64,000 nt of DNA. Origin: Streptomyces sp. NBC_00353 (GTDB lineage: Bacteria; Actinomycetota; Actinomycetes; Streptomycetales; Streptomycetaceae). Both the position numbers and the translations under genes were made by a program. Below are positions 8,317 through 16,379 of this stretch, one piece after another. Every line of letters starts with the position of its first letter. Position 1 is the first letter of the stretch. The stretch is from assembly GCF_036108815.1 (NCBI RefSeq), contig NZ_CP107985.1, positions 1,922,001 through 1,986,000 on the forward strand. Reading direction: 5' to 3'. The notes under the pieces were generated by a model. It did not search any database. It was not told the DNA's origin and worked only from the letters and a program-made list of their open reading frames with translations.

Positions 8317-9446
8317 ACCCCGCGGCTGCCACCACAATGACCGGGCGCTCGGTCATTGTGGTGATGCCCGGTGGCGTCGACGATCCGTCCGCGCCGAGTG
8401 GGGGCAACACCTACGACCGCAGAGTGTGCCGGGACCTGCCCCGGATCGGCTGGCAGGTCCACGAGTACGCCGTCGCGGGCACCTGGCCACAGCCCCGAGC
8501 CACCGCACGTGCGGAACTGACCCAGGTACTCGGGGAGTCGGCGGACGGCGCCGTCGTCGTCCTCGACGGACTCGTTGCCTGCGCCGTCCCCGAGATCATC
8601 ATTCCCGAAGCCGAACGGCTGCGCCTGGTGGTGCTGGTCCACCTGCCGCTGGGCGACGAGACAGGCCTCACCCCTGGCACGGCAGCAGCCCTGAACGCCG
8701 GAGAGCGCAGGACGCTGCAGGCCGCGGCGGCAGTCGTGGCAACCAGTGACTGGGCGGCCGTCCGGCTCGTGACCCACCACGGACTCGACCCCGGCCGGGT
8801 CCACGTCGCCGCCCCCGGAGCCGACACGGAACCCCTGGCGACCGGCACCGCAACCGGTACCGACCGCGCACCGAGCCTGCTGTGCGTGGCCTCTGTGACT
8901 CCGCGCAAGGGGCAGCTCCAGCTGGTGGAATCCCTCGCGGCCGTCGCAGATCTTCCGTGGAACTGCGTCTGCGTCGGCGGACTGGGCCAGGATCCCGGCT
9001 ACGTCGCCCGGATCCGGGAGCTGATCGGACGGTACGGCCTCGGCGACCGGGTACACCTTGTCGGCCCACGGACAGGCGCCGAGTTGAACGCGAGCTACGC
9101 CGCCGCCGACCTGCTGGTGCTCGCCTCGCACGCCGAGACGTACGGCATGGTGGCGACAGAGGCTCTTGCCCGCGGCGTCCCCGTACTGGCGACGGCGGTC
9201 GGTGGACTCCCGGAAGCAGTCGGACACGCACCCGACAGGGGCGTGCCGGGCTTCCTGGTACCACCGCAGGACCCGGCAGCGTTCGCCTCGGCATTGCGCC
9301 TCTGGCTCGGTGAGCCGGTCGAACGCCGACGGTCGAAGGAGGCCGCCTTGGTTCGGCGCACTGCGCTGGCCGGCTGGGACACGACCTCGCGCAGTCTGGC
9401 CGCGGTGCTGGAACAACTCCGCCAGGAATCCCGGGAGGCCGCGTGA
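8313..9446 (+). CDS. GT4-type glycosyltransferase
   Basis: Encodes 377 residues of the GT-B fold. The N-terminal glycine-rich loop is PGGVDDPSAPSGGNTY; the C-terminal half has VASVTPRKGQLQLV and the donor-binding EX7E region ETYGMVATEALARGVPV. The GTG start at 8313 overlaps the stop of the PTPS-like gene (GTGA), implying translational coupling; an ATG at 8337 is also possible. It probably adds a nucleotide-activated sugar to the product of the cluster; the sugar cannot be told from sequence. Confidence 0.85.
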   Translation: MNPAAATTMTGRSVIVVMPGGVDDPSAPSGGNTYDRRVCRDLPRIGWQVHEYAVAGTWPQPRATARAELTQVLGESADGAVVVLDGLVACAVPEIIIPEAERLRLVVLVHLPLGDETGLTPGTAAALNAGERRTLQAAAAVVATSDWAAVRLVTHHGLDPGRVHVAAPGADTEPLATGTATGTDRAPSLLCVASVTPRKGQLQLVESLAAVADLPWNCVCVGGLGQDPGYVARIRELIGRYGLGDRVHLVGPRTGAELNASYAAADLLVLASHAETYGMVATEALARGVPVLATAVGGLPEAVGHAPDRGVPGFLVPPQDPAAFASALRLWLGEPVERRRSKEAALVRRTALAGWDTTSRSLAAVLEQLRQESREAA

Positions 9447-10411
9447 GCGGGACCGGTGCAACTCGCTATGCCCCGGAGTGGCTGGCGCTGCGGGAGGGTG
9501 CCGATGCGGCCGCCCGCGCATCCGGACTCCTCGGCCCGCTGCAGCGGCACCTGGAGGCCGCAGCCAGTCGGCCCGGTGGCGCAGAACCGGCGTCAGGGCG
9601 TTCGACGTTGGTGATCCGCGATCTCGGGTGCGGCAGTGGTTCCATGGGCCGCTGGCTCGCTCCCCGCCTGAACGGCCCCCAGCACTGGATTTTGCACGAC
9701 CACGACCCGGATCTGCTCGATTTGGCCGCTGCTCGGACGCCTCGTACGGCCGCCGACGGCAGTCCCGTGACCGTCACAACAGAACGCGGCGATGTCGCGC
9801 GACTGACCGCGAACGTCCTCTCAGGCACCTCGCTGGTGACGGCCTCCGCTCTGCTGGACCTGCTCACCCGCGACGAGCTGAACGGGCTGGCCGCGGCCTG
9901 CGCCGGGGCCGGTTGCCCGACGCTGCTGGCGCTCTCCGTGGTGGGAAGGGTCGACCTCACCCCGGCAGACCCGCTGGACGCCGAGATCGCGCACGCGTTC
10001 AACGCCCACCAGCGCCGCGTGGACCAGGGCCGCCGGCTCCTCGGGCCCGACGCCGTCACGGCGGCCTCCGAGGCCTTTGCGTGCCATGGCCTGACCGTAC
10101 GAGAGCACGCGAGCCCGTGGCGGCTCGATTCCGGTCCTCGCTCTCTGCCCTGCGACGGGACGGGCCGGACGCAACGGGCCGATCCGTGCGGATCAGGAAT
10201 TCGGGACCCGGACACCGGCGAGTCCACGCTGTTGACAGAGTGGCTTCGGGGCTGGGTCGGCGCCGCTCGTGACCAGCGGCCGGACCTCGAACAGCGTGCC
10301 GATGCGTATCTGCGGCGCCGTCTGGCGGAGTGCTGGGCAGGCGAGTTGCAGGTTGTGGTGCATCACAAGGATGTCCTGGCCCTGCCCGGACCGACGGGTG
10401 GGTCCTCGTGA
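9443..10411 (+). CDS. Class I SAM-dependent methyltransferase
   Basis: Encodes 322 residues with motif I RDLGCGSGSMGRWLA and an acidic post-II segment (LHDHDPDLLDLA). It overlaps the glycosyltransferase stop by GTGA and is itself overlapped by the next gene, so the set is a tight operon. Between SPWRLD and LLTEWLRGW there are about 30 residues rich in Gly, Arg, Pro and Cys that interrupt what otherwise looks like a continuous helical C-terminal region. This could be a real insertion or a pair of compensating frameshifts. Substrate unknown; likely tailoring of the cluster product. Confidence 0.8.
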   Translation: MSGTGATRYAPEWLALREGADAAARASGLLGPLQRHLEAAASRPGGAEPASGRSTLVIRDLGCGSGSMGRWLAPRLNGPQHWILHDHDPDLLDLAAARTPRTAADGSPVTVTTERGDVARLTANVLSGTSLVTASALLDLLTRDELNGLAAACAGAGCPTLLALSVVGRVDLTPADPLDAEIAHAFNAHQRRVDQGRRLLGPDAVTAASEAFACHGLTVREHASPWRLDSGPRSLPCDGTGRTQRADPCGSGIRDPDTGESTLLTEWLRGWVGAARDQRPDLEQRADAYLRRRLAECWAGELQVVVHHKDVLALPGPTGGSS

Positions 10412-12396
10412 CACGGCAGGTCGTACGGGCCCGTCTCGGCATGCTCGTCGGAACGGCCATCGTCGTGGGGCTGCTGTGGTGGCAGGGCACCGACGTCATC
10501 GTGGACGGCATGCGTGGGATCGACGGCCCCACCCTCTTGGCCGCTCTGGGTCTCGGCATGCTCACCACCGTGTGCAGCGCGTGGCGTTGGTGCCTGGTGG
10601 CGAGGGGGCTGAGCGTACGGCTGCCGCTGGGCCGGGCCGTCGCCGACTACTACCGCGCTCTGTTTCTGAACGCGGCGCTGCCCGGTGGCGTCCTCGGCGA
10701 CGTACACCGTGGTGTGCGGCACGGGCAGAGTGCGGGTGACGTCGGCCGGGGGGTCCGCACCGTCGTCCTCGAACGCGTTGCGGGCCAAGTGGTCCTCGTC
10801 GCAGTCGGCGTGACGCTCCTGCTCACGCAGCCCTCCCTGGCGCTGGACAGGATCGGCCACCTCGCCGATCGGATCGCCACTGCACCAGGTGCCCTGTCCG
10901 CTCTCCTCGTGATGTCCGGTCTGGTGGCCGTGGGTGCTGTGCGGCTCCGCGGGAAGCAGTACACGTCTCGATGGCACCGCGCGGTTCGGGCCGCGCTGGC
11001 CGAAGTGCGCCTCGGACTGCTCGCCCGGGGAAGCTGGCCGGGGGTGTTGATCTCGTCGCTTGCGGTGCTGGCAGGGCATCTCGGCATGTTCCTGCTCGCC
11101 GCCCGAACCGCAGGATCGACGGCGCCGGCGACCGAACTGGTACCGCTGATGGTGCTGGCACTTCTCGCCATGGCACTGCCGCTGAACGTCGGGGGCTGGG
11201 GGCCGAGGGAAGGGGTCACCGCATGGGCCTTCGGAGCTGCGGGCATGAGTGCCGCGCAGGGACTGACCGTCGCCGTGGTGTACGGACTACTCACCTTCGT
11301 CGCGAGCCTGCCCGGTATCGGCGTGCTCGTCACCCACTGGTTCACCGGGATGCGTCGTCCGCAGATCGAGCTCGAAGAGAGTGTCCTCGCCGAGAACGGC
11401 ACGCCGGGTCGGCGGACGAAGCGCGTCGCGCATCAGCTCCGGGCCGGGAAAGCCGAGCCCCCGGACGCCGTCGCCGAGCAGGACCGGTGCCACTGTGAGG
11501 TAGAGGCGGTGCAGCGCCCGCGCGTGGAGGAAACGCGACACGGTGATTCCGCCGCCCTCGACAAGCACGCGGCCCAGCCCACGGCCCGCGAGTTCCCGCA
11601 ACAGGCGTCGAGGCGCGAACGCAGCGGTGTCGGGCAGGGGCAGTATGTCGATGCCGTCCATGGCCGGAACGTCCTGACCCCGCTCCTTGTCCGCGCCCAC
11701 CACCCACAGGGTGGGTGCTGCCCCGTCGCTGAACACTCGGTGGCGGAGCGGTACCCGGCGGTGCGGATCGAGGACAACACGGACCGGGTTGGTACCCGCG
11801 CAGGTACGGACCGTCAGCTGGGGATCGTCCGCAACAGCGGTGCCGGCACCGATGACCACCGCGTCGGAGAGAGCACGCAGGTGGTGCAGATGGTCGCGGT
11901 CCTCCGCGCCCGTGACGTAGTCGGCGTCGCCGGTACGGCTGGCGATGAATCCGTCCAGGCTCTGTCCCAGCTGCGCGAAGGCGAAGCGCGGACCGCCCAG
12001 GCAGAGCGGCAGATAGCGGTCGGCGAGGATATCCGCCTCGGGCGAGGCGCACCCCCACCGGCGCCGGCCGTCGGTTCCCCGGATCAGTCCGGCGGCCTCG
12101 GCATCCGCCTCGGACCGGATGCCGCGCAGCCGCTCCCAGGCTTCCGACGCATCAAGCATGCCGTCGCGTTGTTCCGCGGAGCGACCGGTCACCGCGTTCC
12201 CCGCCGGGCGACGGCCGACGGCCGGCTGTCCGCGACGCCGGACGGCCGGGACCCGGGCTCCGCCGGGACCAGGAGCTCATCCGGTGCCAGAAGTGAGAGG
12301 TACTCAGCGAAGGAATCGACGAGACCGGTCAACAACAGCTTTCCCTTTTCCGCAGATGCCAAGGAAGGACGGCCGATCACGCCGGATTCCGTATAG
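10408..12396 (+). CDS. LPG-synthase-type (UPF0104) multi-pass membrane protein; 3' end doubtful
   Basis: GTG start at 10408, four bases inside the methyltransferase gene. Residues 1 to about 325 form roughly eight membrane segments with the family landmarks NAALPGGVLGDVHRG, ERVAGQ and PLNVGGWGPREGVTAWAF, typical of the lysylphosphatidylglycerol-synthetase transmembrane domain without the synthetase domain. The homologous region ends near 11390. The frame then stays open to 12396, wholly antisense to the RibD-like gene, giving a formal 662-residue product whose second half is unlike any protein. A small indel near 11340-11400 probably removed the true stop. The protein may export or flip the product. 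Confidence 0.65.
   Translation: MTRQVVRARLGMLVGTAIVVGLLWWQGTDVIVDGMRGIDGPTLLAALGLGMLTTVCSAWRWCLVARGLSVRLPLGRAVADYYRALFLNAALPGGVLGDVHRGVRHGQSAGDVGRGVRTVVLERVAGQVVLVAVGVTLLLTQPSLALDRIGHLADRIATAPGALSALLVMSGLVAVGAVRLRGKQYTSRWHRAVRAALAEVRLGLLARGSWPGVLISSLAVLAGHLGMFLLAARTAGSTAPATELVPLMVLALLAMALPLNVGGWGPREGVTAWAFGAAGMSAAQGLTVAVVYGLLTFVASLPGIGVLVTHWFTGMRRPQIELEESVLAENGTPGRRTKRVAHQLRAGKAEPPDAVAEQDRCHCEVEAVQRPRVEETRHGDSAALDKHAAQPTAREFPQQASRRERSGVGQGQYVDAVHGRNVLTPLLVRAHHPQGGCCPVAEHSVAERYPAVRIEDNTDRVGTRAGTDRQLGIVRNSGAGTDDHRVGESTQVVQMVAVLRARDVVGVAGTAGDESVQALSQLREGEARTAQAERQIAVGEDIRLGRGAPPPAPAVGSPDQSGGLGIRLGPDAAQPLPGFRRIKHAVALFRGATGHRVPRRATADGRLSATPDGRDPGSAGTRSSSGARSERYSAKESTRPVNNSFPFSADAKEGRPITPDSV
11287..12192 (-). 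CDS. RibD C-terminal-type pyrimidine reductase (DHFR fold), without deaminase domain
   Basis: Encodes 301 residues. The reductase domain runs from about residue 68 (RFAFAQLGQSLDGFIA) through GAGTAVADDPQLTVR, NPVRVVLDPHRRVP and VLVEGGGITVSRFL to LFELDL near residue 283. The final residues (RTTHPGEPVGDEH onward) look like read-through into the convergent membrane gene. A 65-residue N-terminal extension precedes the fold, and no cytidine-deaminase-like domain is present. The GTG at 12192 overlaps the creatininase stop (GTGA). In riboflavin biosynthesis this fold reduces the ribosyl chain with NADPH; a stand-alone domain acting before deamination is the archaeal/fungal arrangement. Confidence 0.8.
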   Translation of the reverse strand: MTGRSAEQRDGMLDASEAWERLRGIRSEADAEAAGLIRGTDGRRRWGCASPEADILADRYLPLCLGGPRFAFAQLGQSLDGFIASRTGDADYVTGAEDRDHLHHLRALSDAVVIGAGTAVADDPQLTVRTCAGTNPVRVVLDPHRRVPLRHRVFSDGAAPTLWVVGADKERGQDVPAMDGIDILPLPDTAAFAPRRLLRELAGRGLGRVLVEGGGITVSRFLHARALHRLYLTVAPVLLGDGVRGLGFPGPELMRDALRPPTRRAVLGEDTLFELDLRTTHPGEPVGDEHADTGQARDEGE

Positions 12397-13019
12397 GCCC
12401 GCATACCGAGAGTGAGCAGATGTTTCCGGTCGTCGGCGAGGAAGTCGGAGGTCTCATGGCCCGGTCGGATCATTCCTGGATCCACATGCAGCAGGATGGA
12501 CGTCTCCAATTCTCCGGCATGCATGTCGCTGTAGGAAGACGTACGTAGACCGGCCCTGTCCCGCGCCTTGTCCCAGTCGGCCGATCCGGGGAATAGCGCC
12601 ATGCGGGTCCCGGTCCCCGCCGACTCCTGAACCACGTTACGCAGTGCGTAATTTCCACCGTGTCCGTTGATCAGAACCAGGTTATTGATACCGGATCGAC
12701 GGAGCGATTCAGCGATGTCCCGGACAACGGCACACAAGGTGGTCGCAGAAATGCTGACCGTTCCCGGCCAAGCGGCGTGCTCGTGCGAGCAGGAGATCGT
12801 CACCGGAGGCAGACGGTGCACCGCATGGGTGGCGGCGATCTCCCGGGCGATGGCGCAGGCTATGAGCGTATCGGTCATCAGGGGCAGGTACGGCCCATGT
12901 TGCTCGAAGCTGCCGATGGGAAGAACTGCGACACCGGCCCGACCGGCCCCCGCATCCACCGTCGTCGTGTCCAGTGACAACAGATCAGATACCGGTGTGC
13001 GCCCTTGCCGTTCACTCAT
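12189..13019 (-). CDS. Creatininase-family amidohydrolase (possible FAPy deformylase, ArfB-like)
   Basis: Encodes 276 residues from the ATG at 13019 (MSERQGRTP); the upstream extension is not protein-like. All metal-site motifs of the creatininase family are visible: GSFEQHGPYLPLMTD, CSHEHAAWPGT, INGHGGNYALR and DMHAGELETS. Members include creatinine amidohydrolase, MftE, and the archaeal enzyme ArfB that deformylates 2-amino-5-formylamino-6-ribosylaminopyrimidinone phosphate (FAPy). Divergent from a GTP cyclohydrolase II that should stop at FAPy, and coupled by GTGA to a RibD-type reductase, FAPy deformylation is the most economical role. That is inference from context. Confidence 0.8.
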   Translation of the reverse strand: MSERQGRTPVSDLLSLDTTTVDAGAGRAGVAVLPIGSFEQHGPYLPLMTDTLIACAIAREIAATHAVHRLPPVTISCSHEHAAWPGTVSISATTLCAVVRDIAESLRRSGINNLVLINGHGGNYALRNVVQESAGTGTRMALFPGSADWDKARDRAGLRTSSYSDMHAGELETSILLHVDPGMIRPGHETSDFLADDRKHLLTLGMRAYTESGVIGRPSLASAEKGKLLLTGLVDSFAEYLSLLAPDELLVPAEPGSRPSGVADSRPSAVARRGTR

Positions 13020-13161
13020 GTTTCCCGACCCATTCCTTCTTCGCGCCACGCGACCTGCCCACCGACCGGTCCGAATAAGGCAGCACACGGAGGGGAGTTC
13101 CGTACGCCTCCACGAGAGCAGGCTACGCAAAGTCGATGCATTCATCAGTCGAACCCGATGA

Positions 13162-13186
13162 ACAGGAAGACCAGTTGTCTTCCTGT
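13162..13186. promoter_or_regulatory. Inverted-repeat operator between creatininase and GTP cyclohydrolase II genes
   Basis: Perfect 10-bp arms ACAGGAAGAC and GTCTTCCTGT flank a 5-nt spacer. With one extra base the symmetry continues outward as GATG/CATC. It lies in the 214-bp divergent intergenic region and is the strongest candidate site for coordinate control of the two halves of the cluster. Confidence 0.6.
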
Positions 13187-13221
13187 CATCGACTTCCGGC
13201 CCACCGGCCAAGGCTACCCGA

Positions 13222-13231
13222 TATGATCGGG
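13222..13231 (+). promoter_or_regulatory. -10 element placing a leaderless start on the cyclohydrolase gene
   Basis: TATGAT (13222-13227) ends six bases before the ATG at 13234, and no ribosome binding site exists between them, so the transcript is probably leaderless. The element sits inside the small palindrome CCCGAT-ATG-ATCGGG (13217-13231). No convincing -35 was found. Confidence 0.45.
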
Positions 13232-13233
13232 CC

Positions 13234-13890
13234 ATGATAGAGAGCGATGGCGCACACCGCGACAGCGCGCGTTCAACAGGCGCTGAACGAGCGACAACTG
13301 TCCAGCTGTCAACCGAGCACGGTGTATTCCGTGCTGTCGGCTACTTGGATCACAATCGCAGGGATGAACAAATAGCTCTGGTATACGGCGACATCGAGGG
13401 AGACGATGCGCTCACCCGGGTACATTCGGAGTGTCTGACCGGAGATACCTTTGGATCCAACCATTGCGAGTGTGGGGACCAACTGTCCGCGGCACTGCGC
13501 GCCATCGTGGGCGAAGGACGCGGCGTACTGATCTACCTGCGGGGTCACGAGGGCCGGGGAATCGGCCTGTTGGCCAAGCTCCGGGCGATGCAGCTCCAGG
13601 CAGAGGGACTTGACACGGTCGAGGCGAATATCGCGCTCGGACTCCCTGTCGACGCGCGCGACTACCAGGTGGCGGCGGAGATTCTGCACGACCTCGGCGT
13701 CCGATCCGTGCGACTGTTGTCGAACAACCCACGCAAGCGCGAGGCGCTGCTGCAGCACGGCATCAAGGTTACCGAACAGGTTCCGCTGCTGACACAACCG
13801 CGTGAGGAGAACCTCGCCTACCTGCGGACCAAACGAGAACGCCTTGGCCATCACCTGCCGCATCTGGATGGCGGGATCGACCGGACCTGA
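13234..13890 (+). CDS. GTP cyclohydrolase II homologue with Met at the product-switch position (predicted FAPy-forming)
   Basis: Encodes 218 residues. The zinc ligands C67, C78 and C80 are in the C-x10-C-x-C pattern, and the GTP-handling region RGHEGRGIGLLAKLRA and the LSNNPRKRE loop are intact. At residue 119 the motif is KLRAMQLQ where ring-opening-plus-deformylating enzymes have Tyr (IRAYALQ in E. coli RibA). Published work on S. coelicolor SCO6655 showed that Met at this position makes the enzyme stop at the formylated intermediate FAPy, and that Met-to-Tyr restores the normal product. This gene therefore probably starts a dedicated pathway and not riboflavin synthesis. It is divergent from the creatininase gene. 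Confidence 0.85.
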   Translation: MIESDGAHRDSARSTGAERATTVQLSTEHGVFRAVGYLDHNRRDEQIALVYGDIEGDDALTRVHSECLTGDTFGSNHCECGDQLSAALRAIVGEGRGVLIYLRGHEGRGIGLLAKLRAMQLQAEGLDTVEANIALGLPVDARDYQVAAEILHDLGVRSVRLLSNNPRKREALLQHGIKVTEQVPLLTQPREENLAYLRTKRERLGHHLPHLDGGIDRT

Positions 13891-14280
13891 CGCGTGAGTG
13901 AAGCCCCGTGCGCGGCGCAGCCCGCACAGGGGCGTCCGGTTCCGATGCCGGGGCTCCGGTGGCGGAGTGAGCCGTTCGGTGTATCTACTGAGACGGTGCG
14001 GAGCCGGCCGCTCACGAGGCAATGCAGCAGAGCCGGACGTGACATGCCTCCGTACCGGGAGTCGGGCGCACATGGCGGTGGCCGACGTCGGCCAGGAAAA
14101 TGGCGCGCGCCTCGTCAATGGCCCGCATCCTGCCCGTACGAGAACACCGCCGGCCGACTGCCTCCGCTGATCAAGGACCTCACCTCCGTGACGGTGGAAG
14201 GGGTCCGCACAACGTCGCCGGGACACCCGCGGAGGTAATCGACCCCGCGCTGCCGGACTCCATGAAGGGATGAGCGGACT
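13891..14280. other. 390-base intergenic region with a weak terminator
   Basis: No gene is supported. A hairpin with arms GCCCCGTGCG (13903-13912) and CGCACAGGGGC (13923-13933, one bulge) lies 12 bases past the cyclohydrolase stop and may terminate it. The remainder shows no coding or repeat structure that I can support. Confidence 0.5.
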
Positions 14281-14847
14281 ATGACAGGAATCAGCGGTCC
14301 GGCCCGGCACCTGCGTGGTCTCCTGGCCGGGGCCGCCGCGGGCGCTGCCGGGACCACGGTCCTGGACACGGTCGGGTACCTGGACATGGTGATCCGCGGC
14401 CGAGGAGCGAGCACGACACCCGAGGTCACCGTGGAGCGGCTGTCGGAGACCCTGCACGTTCCGATCCCGGGCGACGAGAACGCACGGGAGAACCGCGTCA
14501 AAGGTCTGGGCCCTCTGACCGGTACAGCAGCGGGTGTGGGGATGGGCGCCCTGCTCGGCCTCGCTCTCTCCTGCGGCTGGCGGCCGGGCAACGCGGTCCT
14601 GACCGCCACGGCGACCACGGGGGCGTTGATCGGGACCAACGGCCCGATGACCGTGCTGCGCGTGACCGACCCGCGCACGTGGTCACGCTCCGACTGGGTC
14701 GCCGACATCGTTCCGCACGTGGCCTACGCGCTGGTCACCGTCGCCGTCGTCAAGGGCCTGGAACCCGGCCCGGCCGATCGCACCGGCGGGATCCGTGCGG
14801 GAGTGCGGCAGTGCGGCGCCGCGCTCCGGCACACCTTGTGCTCGTGA
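14281..14847 (+). CDS. Small actinobacterial membrane protein of unknown function
   Basis: Encodes 188 residues. An N-terminal hydrophobic Gly/Ala segment (LLAGAAAGAAGTTVLDTVGY) is followed by a conserved hydrophilic stretch (YLDMVIRGRGAS, then PEVTVERLSE) and by two or three further hydrophobic segments (residues 80-150). The pattern matches a recurrent Streptomyces hypothetical family often found alone. ATG at 14281 has GAAGGG about 11 bases upstream. No function can be inferred. Confidence 0.7.
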   Translation: MTGISGPARHLRGLLAGAAAGAAGTTVLDTVGYLDMVIRGRGASTTPEVTVERLSETLHVPIPGDENARENRVKGLGPLTGTAAGVGMGALLGLALSCGWRPGNAVLTATATTGALIGTNGPMTVLRVTDPRTWSRSDWVADIVPHVAYALVTVAVVKGLEPGPADRTGGIRAGVRQCGAALRHTLCS

Positions 14848-15172
14848 CCGACGCGCACGCGGGAGGGGCGCGGGCAGGTTCGAGCAGGTCCTGTTCGACC
14901 AACCGCGGGCAGGTGGCGGACCATCAGCGTCGCTCATTGGGTCCGGCGGCTCCCGCGGGCAGCAGCTCCCGGCGCTCGCGCAGCGCGGTCATCAGCGGAT
15001 GAGGCGTCGCCCACCATCCCTGCCTGCACGAACGGGACCGGCCGGCCTCCGCTGCGGGGCCGCCGCACGTACGCGCCAGGTCACTCCAGCAGCCCAACCC
15101 GGCTGGTCGGTGACCCGCGATGCCAACAGGCTGACCCGGGGGACCTACGATCACGTTGGGAATCCACAGAAC
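14848..15172. other. 325-base intergenic region
   Basis: I see no supported gene, hairpin or repeat. It must contain the promoter of the esterase gene at 15173; no element is clear enough to name. Confidence 0.4.
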
Positions 15173-16333
15173 ATGGCACCCTCGCAACGACGTCCGATAG
15201 CCCGCAGGACCCGCTACGGCACCATGGTCGCGCTCCTGGTGGCGACCAGCGCGACGCTCAGTGGCTGCGCCGGCCACAGCGACCGCGCCGCCGGCAGCAG
15301 TCAGGTGGTAGCCGCCGGGGCCAAACAGATCCAGACCGAGTACGTGCCCTGCGGCAAGCCACCGGTGAAGCTGGAAAAGATCGACCAGGACTTCCTCGAC
15401 TCGCTCGCGGCAGCCGGCGGCACCCCGCTGTACGAGCAGTCGTACAAGGACGCCCGGGAAGTGCTGAACAAGCTGCAGGCAGGTCCCGTGGACATGCTGC
15501 CCGCGCAGATCAGTGAGCGGACCGTGCCCGGTGGTCCGACCGGTCCGGTGTCCATCCACGTGGTCCGCCCTGACGGTGTCCAGGGCGATCTGCCCGCCGT
15601 CGTGTACATCCATGGCGGCGGCTGGGTGCTGGGCAACTTCAAGACCCATGAACGCCTCGTCCGGCAGATCGCCGACGGTGCCCGCGCCACGGTCGTCTTC
15701 GTCGACTACACCCCCTCCCCCGAGGCCCAGTTCCCCGTCCCGGTCGAGCAGGCCTACACCGTCGCCAAGTGGGTGGCCGACCACGGCCGTGAGATCGGCG
15801 TCGACCCCAGCCGACTGGCAGTTGCCGGCGACTCGGTTGGCGGAGACATGACCGCGGCCGTCACCATGATGGCCAAGGAGCGCGGAGGCCCCCACTTCAA
15901 GCAGCAGGTCATGCTCTACCCCGTCACCGACGCCGACTTCGACACCGCCTCCTACACCCGCTTCGCCGAAAACTGCTGGCTCACACGGCCGGCCATGAAA
16001 TGGTTCTGGGACGCCTATGCGCCCCGCGTGGCCGACCGCAGCAATCCGCTGGCCTCCCCGCTGCACGCCACTGTCGACCAGCTGCGCGGTCTGCCGCCCG
16101 CCCTGATGATCACCGACTCCGATGTTCTGCTGGACGGGGCCAACGCCTATGCCACCAAGCTCCGCGCGGCCGGCGTCCCGGTCACCTCGTCCCACCACAG
16201 CGGCGTCACCCACGACTTCATGATGCTCAACGCACTGGCCGACACCCAGGCCGCCAAGCAGGCCGTCACCCAGACGACCGCAACTCTGCGCGAGGCGCTG
16301 CGCGCACCGACCGACCCCGGCCCCGGCAAGTAA
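15173..16333 (+). CDS. Lipoprotein alpha/beta-hydrolase of the hormone-sensitive lipase family
   Basis: Encodes 386 residues beginning MAPSQRRPIARR. A type II signal peptide ends in a lipobox LSGC, so the enzyme should be anchored to the outer face of the membrane. HSL-family motifs are complete: oxyanion HGGGW, nucleophile elbow GDSVGG (usually GDSAGG), the acid in ITDSDVL, and the catalytic His in VTHDFMMLN. It should hydrolyse short-chain esters. The frame is open upstream, but that part reads as noncoding. A strong terminator follows; the neighbours are unrelated. Confidence 0.85.
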   Translation: MAPSQRRPIARRTRYGTMVALLVATSATLSGCAGHSDRAAGSSQVVAAGAKQIQTEYVPCGKPPVKLEKIDQDFLDSLAAAGGTPLYEQSYKDAREVLNKLQAGPVDMLPAQISERTVPGGPTGPVSIHVVRPDGVQGDLPAVVYIHGGGWVLGNFKTHERLVRQIADGARATVVFVDYTPSPEAQFPVPVEQAYTVAKWVADHGREIGVDPSRLAVAGDSVGGDMTAAVTMMAKERGGPHFKQQVMLYPVTDADFDTASYTRFAENCWLTRPAMKWFWDAYAPRVADRSNPLASPLHATVDQLRGLPPALMITDSDVLLDGANAYATKLRAAGVPVTSSHHSGVTHDFMMLNALADTQAAKQAVTQTTATLREALRAPTDPGPGK

Positions 16334-16352
16334 CCGGCCTCTCCCCCGTTTC

Positions 16353-16379
16353 GGGCCCGCCGCGATCTGCGGCGGGCCC
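16353..16379 (+). terminator. Terminator after the esterase gene
   Basis: A perfect 11-bp stem (GGGCCCGCCGC with its complement) has a 5-nt loop and starts 20 bases after the stop codon. Confidence 0.8.

Noticed and set aside
14795..15172. Long N-terminal extension of the lipoprotein esterase
   Set aside because: The extension would bury the signal peptide and lipobox; its residues look like noncoding sequence, so the ATG at 15173 is preferred.
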